Shown: positions 57,053 to 64,000 of the stretch, one piece after another | Layout: every line of letters starts with the position of its first letter | How positions within the stretch are numbered: the first letter of the stretch is position 1 | Assembly (NCBI GenBank): GCA_902618565.1 | Contig: CACNAX010000001.1 | Location: 62,001 to 126,000 of the forward strand | DNA length: 64,000 nucleotides | DNA from: an uncultured Pelagibacteraceae bacterium | GTDB lineage: Bacteria; Pseudomonadota; Alphaproteobacteria; Pelagibacterales; Pelagibacteraceae | Direction: 5' to 3' | The notes under the pieces: generated by a model | Told to the model about the DNA's origin: nothing | The model's input: the letters and a program-made list of their open reading frames with translations, nothing else | The model's database searches: none | Program-made: the position numbers and the translations under genes

Positions 57053-57852
57053 GTGGCTGGCTTGAGCAATTTTAAAATTTTTTTATGATTTGATAAATTA
57101 TTTGAAACAATTATTTTTCCACCCAATGAAGCATCCCTATTATCCCATGTAGTAATTATTCCACCTGATGCTTTAATAATTGGTATTATTGGATGTATAT
57201 CCCAAATTTTGTTTGCGCATTGAGCTACAATATCTAGTCTTCCCTCTGCTAATTGGCAATATGTTAGTGCATCGAAACATGGAAACTGCATTCTCTTAAT
57301 AAATTTCGTTATTTTTTTTTGTTTTTGAAAAGACAAAGTTCCATGAAAAGCAGCGGCTACTTTTAAATAATTAAATTTTATTTTTTTGTTTACTTTTAAT
57401 TTTCTTTTTTTTCTGCCTTCAAATACAAAAGCAGATTTATCATTTTGATTTAAATAGTATCTTTTCATTCTTGGGAAATTAGCTAGCCCGACTATTGGTT
57501 TATTCTTATAATTTAGAGAAATTAAATTGCTCCAAGTAGGATTTCCAGCAACGAATGATCTTGTCCCATCAATTGGATCAATTATCCATGAAAATAGACT
57601 TTTCGTCTTTTTTACCCCAAACTCTTCACCAATAATTTGATGATCTGGGAACTTATCATTAATTTTTTTTCTTATAAATTTTTCAAAAGCTTTATCGGCA
57701 CTGGTAACGGGATCATAACCTTTACCTTTTAACTTGTTATTAATTGTAAAAGTTTTGTTAAGTTTAGTGTAATAAAAATTAGTTAAATCCTTAGCAAGTT
57801 TATTCAAAAAGGTGTAATAAATCTTGAAATCTTTTGTTTTTTTGAAGGTCAT
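57049..57852 (-). CDS. inositol monophosphatase family protein (histidinol-phosphatase-like)
   Basis: 267 aa; DPVTSADKAFEKFIR, IIGEEFG, WIIDPIDGTRSFVAGNPTW. Confidence 0.88.
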   Translation of the reverse strand: MTFKKTKDFKIYYTFLNKLAKDLTNFYYTKLNKTFTINNKLKGKGYDPVTSADKAFEKFIRKKINDKFPDHQIIGEEFGVKKTKSLFSWIIDPIDGTRSFVAGNPTWSNLISLNYKNKPIVGLANFPRMKRYYLNQNDKSAFVFEGRKKRKLKVNKKIKFNYLKVAAAFHGTLSFQKQKKITKFIKRMQFPCFDALTYCQLAEGRLDIVAQCANKIWDIHPIIPIIKASGGIITTWDNRDASLGGKIIVSNNLSNHKKILKLLKPAT

Positions 57853-57939
57853 TTATCTGATGAGTAATAATTAAAATATACAACTAGTTCAAATAAAATA
57901 TCTTGAAAATTTTAGAATTTGATAGAAGAATCCAAGTAG

Positions 57940-59043
57940 ATGAAAATAGAAACCGATTCTAAAAAAGTATTTATAAATAGTGGAAATAATAAAGAAGAAA
58001 TACATCCATTTTGGCTTAGAGAAAGAATAAATAACGAAGATGCTCTGGATAAAGGAAATCAACAAAGATTATTTGATCCAAATTCTATAAATACTAACAT
58101 TGATATAGAAAAAATTGAGAATGAAGATGGATTACTTAATTTATTTTTCAATGATGGAACCAATTATAAAATAAAAGAAGATCAAATATTAAATGAGTAT
58201 AAATCACAAAATCTTGATCCTATTTCAATTGATAAAATTAAATGGGATTCAAATTTTAATAATTTTCAAAAATTTAAATTTGAAAATGATATTTTTGAAA
58301 AAAAAATCATGTATGATTTATTAGTATCATTCTATAAATATGGTTTTGTAGTTCTAACTAATGTACCAACTGAAGATAATTTTATTATTAAATTTGCAAA
58401 TTCAATTGGGAGTGTCAGAAGAACAAATTTTGGGGAATTTTTTAATGTAAGATCTGTGCCTAATCCAAATGATTTGGCTTATACATCATTAGCATTATCT
58501 CCGCATACAGATAATCCGTATAGAAAACCAGTTCCTTGTGTTCAATTATTGCATTGTATTATAAATAATGTGAGTGGAGGAAATTCTACCTTGGTTGATG
58601 GTTACACAGTAAGTGAAAAAATCAAAGAGGATTATCCAGAATATTATGAAATTTTATCTTCAGTTAAAGTAAAATTTAAATTTATAGACAATACAGTTGT
58701 TCTAGAAGATATGTCTGAGTTAATTAAATTGGATGAAAAAAATAATTTTAAACAAGTTAGATTTAGTCCAAGATTAGATTATGCTCCGATATTAGAAAAA
58801 TCAAAATTGGATTTATTCTATAAAGCTAGAAATAAAATTTCTGAATTATATAACTCTGATAAATATAAAGTTGAATTTAAATTAGAAACTGGAGATTTAT
58901 TAATGATGGACAATCATAGATTACTTCATGGAAGAACAAAGTATGATGTTAACGAAGGTGATAGATATTTACAAGGATGCTATATTGATTTCGACAGTAC
59001 AGAAGGTAAACTTAGACATTTAAAAAGAAAATTTAATCTTTAA
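57940..59043 (+). CDS. gamma-butyrobetaine hydroxylase/trimethyllysine dioxygenase-like 2OG-Fe(II) oxygenase
   Basis: 367 aa; N-terminal IHPFWLRERI segment; TauD-like LSPHTDNPYRKPVPCVQLLHC and MMDNHRLLHGRTKYD. Confidence 0.85.
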   Translation: MKIETDSKKVFINSGNNKEEIHPFWLRERINNEDALDKGNQQRLFDPNSINTNIDIEKIENEDGLLNLFFNDGTNYKIKEDQILNEYKSQNLDPISIDKIKWDSNFNNFQKFKFENDIFEKKIMYDLLVSFYKYGFVVLTNVPTEDNFIIKFANSIGSVRRTNFGEFFNVRSVPNPNDLAYTSLALSPHTDNPYRKPVPCVQLLHCIINNVSGGNSTLVDGYTVSEKIKEDYPEYYEILSSVKVKFKFIDNTVVLEDMSELIKLDEKNNFKQVRFSPRLDYAPILEKSKLDLFYKARNKISELYNSDKYKVEFKLETGDLLMMDNHRLLHGRTKYDVNEGDRYLQGCYIDFDSTEGKLRHLKRKFNL

Positions 59044-59620
59044 ATAATTCTTTTATTTTTTCTTCAGCGTTTTTTATCGACTTTTCATAATCTAAAGCCA
59101 TTTGATCTGCTGCAACTATATCGATTTTTTTAATACCAAAAAAATTTAACATATGTATCAACCACGGGGTTAAAAAGTCTTCTTCACCTTGTATTTTTGT
59201 TCCGCCAGAAGTAATTACTAAATATACCTGCTTATCTTCTAATAAACCTTTTCTTCTTCCGTCATCCCCATATTTAAATGTCAATTTTACTCTGGCTGCA
59301 AGATCAGCCCAAGCTTTAAGGGTTGCTGGTGGGCCAAAATTATAAATTGGCACTGATATAATAATTACATCACATTCTTTTAACTCCGATACTAACTTAT
59401 CAGATAATTCAAACATTTTCTTATGTTCATCTGTTTGCTCATTCTCCGGAATTTTCATTCCAGACTCAGTTAAGCCAGATATAAAAAGCATTTCGTCATC
59501 TAGGTCTCTATAAATGACCTCATCATTATCTTTTTTAACTTTATCAAGTATTTTTTTTGCAAGCATCCTTGAGGTAGAACCTTCTTTTCTAGCACTGCAA
59601 TCGATTTGGTATATTTTCAT
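59033..59620 (-). CDS. FMN-dependent NADH-azoreductase/flavodoxin-like oxidoreductase
   Basis: 195 aa; VPIYNFGPPATLKAWADLAARVKLTFKY. Confidence 0.85.
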   Translation of the reverse strand: MKIYQIDCSARKEGSTSRMLAKKILDKVKKDNDEVIYRDLDDEMLFISGLTESGMKIPENEQTDEHKKMFELSDKLVSELKECDVIIISVPIYNFGPPATLKAWADLAARVKLTFKYGDDGRRKGLLEDKQVYLVITSGGTKIQGEEDFLTPWLIHMLNFFGIKKIDIVAADQMALDYEKSIKNAEEKIKELFKD

Positions 59621-59622
59621 TT

Positions 59623-60330
59623 TTATCCAAGTTTTTGAAGTATAGGAAAATACTTTAATATGTAAAATCCTAAAGCTTGCAACTGGTTTGTAATCATTAA
59701 TATTCCTGTTATCAATAATAATCCTCCACCAACTCTTGAAATAGTTATCATTTTTGATTTTAGATTTTTTGTAACAACCATAAAACGTTGAATCAAATAA
59801 CCTGATGCAATAAAAGGCAGTGCTAAACCAAGTGAATAGAACACAAGTAACAATATACCTCGGTTCAAACTTTGCTCAATTGATGCTAGAGCTAATATTG
59901 ATCCTAAAATAGGTCCAATACATGGAGTCCATCCAAATCCAAATGCCATACCAACTAATATTGAGCTAAAATTTCCTGATTTAATCTCAGTATTAATTCT
60001 TTTTTCATAATTTAAAAACTTAATATTAATTAATCCCATAATATGAAGGGAGAAAATAATTATAATACTTCCTGCAATAATTCTTAGTTCAAAAGAGTTA
60101 CTTAAAATTAAAGAACCTAAAAAAGTTGCGGTAGCTCCAAAGCTTATAAAAACAATTGAAAAACCAAAAGTAAATAAAACTATAGGGAATATATTAATCG
60201 TTTTTTTTTCTAATAATTCATTTAAAGAGCTTCCAGAAATATAAGATATATATCCAGGTATTAATGGAAGTACACATGGAGACAAAAAGCTTATCAATCC
60301 AGCTCCAAATGCAACAAATAATTCTATCAT
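59623..60330 (-). CDS. ccdA: cytochrome c biogenesis protein CcdA
   Basis: 235 aa; FGAGLISFLSPCVLPLIPGYISYISG, AFGFGWTPCIGPILGSIL. Confidence 0.92.
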   Translation of the reverse strand: MIELFVAFGAGLISFLSPCVLPLIPGYISYISGSSLNELLEKKTINIFPIVLFTFGFSIVFISFGATATFLGSLILSNSFELRIIAGSIIIIFSLHIMGLINIKFLNYEKRINTEIKSGNFSSILVGMAFGFGWTPCIGPILGSILALASIEQSLNRGILLLVFYSLGLALPFIASGYLIQRFMVVTKNLKSKMITISRVGGGLLLITGILMITNQLQALGFYILKYFPILQKLG

Positions 60331-63012
60331 TTAACCAGTATTTTTCATTGCAGCTGAAATACCTGCAATAGATGTTAATAATGCATCATTAAGATCATTT
60401 TTTTTATCTGAATTTAATTTTTTGTTTTTAATTTTATTCATAACTACTGCTTGAATTATATTTAATACCTCTGTGTAAATATTTCTTACAATAACTCCTG
60501 ATCTAAATTTTTTTCTTTCATTTATAATTTCTTTTGGCGTAATCTTTTTATTTAATTTTTTAATAACTTCGAATTGGAACCTAAGTTTTTTTCCAACTCT
60601 TTTTAAATCTTTGTCAGCTAAATACTCCTCATATATTTTTGAAATATCTGGGTCCACTTTTGAAATTACCATATCCAAGATATCCATCATTGAATTGAAG
60701 AAAGGCCAGTTTTTTTCCATATCTATTAGTGTTTTTTCAAATTTATTAATTGATGAATATCTTAAAGCTTCTGCACTTCCAAGCCATGCTGGGAGCATTA
60801 GTCTTATTTGTGTCCAAGCAAATACCCAGGGTATTGCTCTTAAACTTTTGATATTATCAATATTCTTTCTTTTAGACGGTCTTGATCCAATTGAAAGTTT
60901 TCCTAAAGACACATGTGGCGTAACGGTTTTAAAATATTTAATAAAATCTGAACTTTGATTAATATTTTTTCTATATGAGCTTTTTGAAATATCAGACATT
61001 TTTTCAATTAGATTTCTCCAATCTTTCTTAGGGACTGGCGGTGGGGTTAATGTTGCCTCCATTACCGCTCCTATATAGCTACATAAATTATAAATTGCTA
61101 AAGGCTGATATCCATATTTCTGTTGAATTACTTCTCCTTGATCTGTTATTCTGATTTTTCCATTTACAGTATTTGGTGGTTGAGATTTTAAAGTAGCTTG
61201 AATTGGACCTCCTCCTCTACCCGCAGAACCTCCTCTTCCATGAAAGAACGTAACATCTATGTTATATTTTTTAGCAATTTTAATAATTTCTTCTTGAGCC
61301 TTATATTGATGCCAACTTGCACAAATTTTTCCAGCATCTTTGCTTGAGTCTGAATATCCAATCATGACTTCTTGTTTATTTTTTATTAAATCTCTGTACC
61401 ACTTTAATGAAAACAAACTGGCCATTATTGATTTTGCGTTAATTAAGTCATCTAATGTTTCAAATAAAGGGACAACTCTTAATTTGTTTTTAATATTTGC
61501 TTCTTTTTGCAAATATAAAACAGAGAGAATGTCAGATGCAGATGATGTCATTGAAATAACATAAGCTCCTAAACATTCAGGCGGCTCTTCAGATAAAATT
61601 TTAAATGTTGACCAAACTTCTTTATTTTCTTTATTTTTAAATTTAAAGTTTTTTATGAAATTTGATTTTTTTTTCATCTTAGAAGATAAAAATTTAATTT
61701 TTTCCTCCTCACTCCATTTTAAATAATTAAGTTTATTTTTTTTCTTAATAAGTTCATTAATTAACTGTGAATGTCTAGTTGACTCTTGTCTAATATCTAG
61801 TTTTGCAAGATTAACTCCAAAACATTTTGCTCTTCTCATTAAGTCTAATAATTCGCCACTTGCTATATTTTCACTTTGATTTTCCTCTAAAGACTCACGG
61901 ACAATTCTAAGAGGTTTTAAAATTTCCTCTTTTGAGTTTAGCAATTTTTTATAGTCCAAAGGTTTTTTATTGACTATGAACTGTTCAATTGCTCTGTGAG
62001 TAAATCTCATTTTATCCCTTAGAGGTCTTAAGAAAACTCTGTAAGGCTCAAATGATTTTCCTGTTATTTTTTGAATTTTTTTTGAACATTTTCTCATTGA
62101 ATACGATCTAATTAATTTAGTAAGTTCTTTTTCATACAATTTTGCTGCTTCCCATCTTGATAATAACAAAACTTCTTTGGTTACTTTTGAAGTTACATTT
62201 GGATTTCCATCTCTATCACCTCCCATCCATGAACCAAACTCAATAGGATTAAAATTTTTTGGCAAACCTTTACCCATATTTTTCAAAAATATATCATTGA
62301 GTCTTCTGTAGACTTTTGGAATAGTTTCCCAAAGACTATCCTCTATTATTGCAAGACCCCATCGCGCTTCATCGGCTGGAGACGGTTTTGATCTTTTTAA
62401 GTCATCTGTATTCCAGATAATGGTAAATTCATCATGAATTTTTTTATTTAAAGATTTTATTTTTAAAGCGTGATCTTTAAATAACTCTCTTTCTTCAAGT
62501 ATTTCTGTAATTTTATGATATTTTTGAATTAAAGTTCTTCTTTTGACCTCTGTTGGATGAGCTGTCAAAACTATTCCAATATTTAAATTTTTCGCAAAAT
62601 TATATATTTTATTATTATTAATTATTTTATTTTTAAATAATTTCTCAAAAATTTCTTCTATAAAAATATTTTTTTGATTTTTACCGTCTCTTTTATTTTC
62701 ATATTGGTTGAGTTGTCTAGATGCATCAATAGACTCGGCTAGATTTATAAAATTCATAAAATGATTAAATGCTCTTGCAAGCTTGTAAGTATTTTTAGGA
62801 TTAATACTTTTTATTTCACTAGAAATTTTTTTATATGATCTTTTTTGGATTTTATTTGCTTTTGATAACTTTCTAATTTTCTCAACAAGATTATAAAAGC
62901 TTTTACCTTCTTGTTCTTTAATTACATTTCCTAATGAATTTCCTAAAAACCTAACATCCTCTCTTAAAGATTTTGTTGGAATTCTCTCATAATATAAGTC
63001 TCTTTTGATCAC
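60331..63012 (-). CDS. ppc: phosphoenolpyruvate carboxylase
   Basis: 893 aa; VLTAHPTEVKRRT, GSWMGGDRDGNP, FHGRGGSAGRGGGP, ends in MKNTG. Confidence 0.97.
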   Translation of the reverse strand: MIKRDLYYERIPTKSLREDVRFLGNSLGNVIKEQEGKSFYNLVEKIRKLSKANKIQKRSYKKISSEIKSINPKNTYKLARAFNHFMNFINLAESIDASRQLNQYENKRDGKNQKNIFIEEIFEKLFKNKIINNNKIYNFAKNLNIGIVLTAHPTEVKRRTLIQKYHKITEILEERELFKDHALKIKSLNKKIHDEFTIIWNTDDLKRSKPSPADEARWGLAIIEDSLWETIPKVYRRLNDIFLKNMGKGLPKNFNPIEFGSWMGGDRDGNPNVTSKVTKEVLLLSRWEAAKLYEKELTKLIRSYSMRKCSKKIQKITGKSFEPYRVFLRPLRDKMRFTHRAIEQFIVNKKPLDYKKLLNSKEEILKPLRIVRESLEENQSENIASGELLDLMRRAKCFGVNLAKLDIRQESTRHSQLINELIKKKNKLNYLKWSEEEKIKFLSSKMKKKSNFIKNFKFKNKENKEVWSTFKILSEEPPECLGAYVISMTSSASDILSVLYLQKEANIKNKLRVVPLFETLDDLINAKSIMASLFSLKWYRDLIKNKQEVMIGYSDSSKDAGKICASWHQYKAQEEIIKIAKKYNIDVTFFHGRGGSAGRGGGPIQATLKSQPPNTVNGKIRITDQGEVIQQKYGYQPLAIYNLCSYIGAVMEATLTPPPVPKKDWRNLIEKMSDISKSSYRKNINQSSDFIKYFKTVTPHVSLGKLSIGSRPSKRKNIDNIKSLRAIPWVFAWTQIRLMLPAWLGSAEALRYSSINKFEKTLIDMEKNWPFFNSMMDILDMVISKVDPDISKIYEEYLADKDLKRVGKKLRFQFEVIKKLNKKITPKEIINERKKFRSGVIVRNIYTEVLNIIQAVVMNKIKNKKLNSDKKNDLNDALLTSIAGISAAMKNTG

Positions 63013-63046
63013 AATTTATTATACCAAAAAAGAGATTATATTTGGA

Positions 63047-63889
63047 TTAAATTGCTACTACTTTTGATTTTTGTTCACCAAGAAGTTCAATTGAAAGCCT
63101 CATTTCATCACCTGCTTTTAAAAATTTTTGTGGCTTCATTCCCATTCCAACTCCTGGGGGTGTTCCTGTGGTAATGATATCTCCTGGTTGAAGGGACATA
63201 TATCGACTAACATATGAAACAATATGATCTACATTAAAAATCATTGTTTTTGTATTACCTGTTTGCATTCGTTCACCATTTAAATCTAATTCCATGTTTA
63301 GGTTATTTACATCATTAATCTCATCTTTGGTCACAAGGTATGGACCAATAGGACCAAATGTATCGTGCGACTTACCTTTTACCCACTGTCCCATTTTTTC
63401 TATTTGCCACTCTCTTTCACTTACATCATTCACTAAACAATAACCTAAGATATAATCTTGTGAATTTTTCTCTGGGATATTTTTAGCATTTTTTCCTATA
63501 ACTAAACCTAGCTCAACTTCCCAATCTAGTTTTTTTGAATAGCTTGTAATTTCAATATCATCATTTGGTCCATTGATTGAACTACTGGCTTTCATAAACA
63601 CAATTGGTTCTGTTGGTGGTTTTGCTCCAGTTTCCACTGCATGATCAGAAAAATTTAATCCAATTGCAATAAATTTTCCTGGTTTAGTTATGCATGAACC
63701 AATCCTTGTATTATTTGAAATCACAGGCAAGGATGATAAATCAATTTGTTTAATTTTTTCAATTGTTTCAAAATTTAAATTAGTTGGATCTAAATCATTT
63801 ATATGTTTGGATATATCTCTCAACTTTCCATCTTTATCTAATATAGCTGGCTTTTCTTGACTTTTTTCTCCCACTCTTAGTAATTTCAT
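63047..63889 (-). CDS. fumarylacetoacetate hydrolase family protein
   Basis: 280 aa; GLNFSDHAVETGAKPPTEPIVFMKASSS, DWEVELGLVIGKNAKNI, PGDIITTGTPPGVGMG. Confidence 0.92.
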   Translation of the reverse strand: MKLLRVGEKSQEKPAILDKDGKLRDISKHINDLDPTNLNFETIEKIKQIDLSSLPVISNNTRIGSCITKPGKFIAIGLNFSDHAVETGAKPPTEPIVFMKASSSINGPNDDIEITSYSKKLDWEVELGLVIGKNAKNIPEKNSQDYILGYCLVNDVSEREWQIEKMGQWVKGKSHDTFGPIGPYLVTKDEINDVNNLNMELDLNGERMQTGNTKTMIFNVDHIVSYVSRYMSLQPGDIITTGTPPGVGMGMKPQKFLKAGDEMRLSIELLGEQKSKVVAI

Positions 63890-63903
63890 TTTATCTCCAA
63901 TAA

Positions 63904-64000
63904 TTATTTATAGCTTTTGTATAACGAACTATGATCATAATTACCCAATCCTTTTTTAACGAGATTATTATACATTTTTTTAACTATTTTAGATAAAGGT
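63904..64000 (-). CDS. 3' end of a gene truncated by the window edge, possibly HIBADH-family oxidoreductase
   Basis: Open frame to the edge: ...PLSKIVKKMYNNLVKKGLGNYDHSSLYKSYK*; C-terminus resembles HIBADH-family ends; not in ORF track. Confidence 0.55.
   Translation of the reverse strand, partial: PLSKIVKKMYNNLVKKGLGNYDHSSLYKSYK

Noticed and set aside
60611-61564. Plus-strand ORFs inside ppc
   Set aside because: Antisense to the PEP carboxylase coding region containing catalytic motifs.
1-64000. CRISPR arrays, tRNA/rRNA genes, prophage or transposon signatures
   Set aside because: None seen on reading: no regularly spaced repeats, no tRNA-like cloverleaf in the gaps examined, no integrase/transposase ORFs. 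A tRNAscan-SE and Infernal run would be needed to exclude them fully.

Overview
This 64 kb, very AT-rich, gene-dense window has tiny intergenic gaps, many overlapping start/stop codons and many binding-protein-dependent transporters. Protein-level resemblance suggests an alphaproteobacterium of the SAR11/Pelagibacterales type (inference; no rRNA gene is present to confirm it). I found no tRNA, rRNA, CRISPR array, prophage or transposase.

Main content, in order:
- Peroxiredoxin, ammonium transporter, HU, RseP.
- A TPP-riboswitch-preceded sodium:solute symporter (ThiV-like).
- TSUP and ABC-2 exporters, and a c-type cytochrome / b561 / thioredoxin group.
- An apparent organosulfonate locus: Ald, omega-aminotransferase, TauABC-like transporter, Ldh2-type dehydrogenase, Pta, HpsN/HisD-like dehydrogenase.
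- A cupin / double-NTF2 / MetE-like / sugar-ABC / HAD catabolic operon of unknown substrate.
- A sulfur block: persulfide dioxygenase, CysE, CysK.
- A run of 11 consecutive very small NTF2-like, cupin and alpha/beta-barrel genes, followed by an HCCA-isomerase-like protein and a paired SMR transporter.
- A TRAP operon with PEP-mutase and HIBADH family enzymes, and a dipeptide-type ABC operon.
- A gamma-butyrobetaine-hydroxylase-like protein, CcdA, PEP carboxylase and FAA hydrolase.

The best candidate for an undescribed system is the small-protein array at 39.26-43.08 kb. The strongest non-coding signals are the TPP riboswitch at about 5.03-5.1 kb, a 14-bp near-perfect direct repeat upstream of tandem winged-helix genes at about 18.0 kb, and recurrent hairpins between solute-binding-protein genes and their permease/ATPase genes. 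All functional names come from reading the protein sequences by eye; no database search was run.
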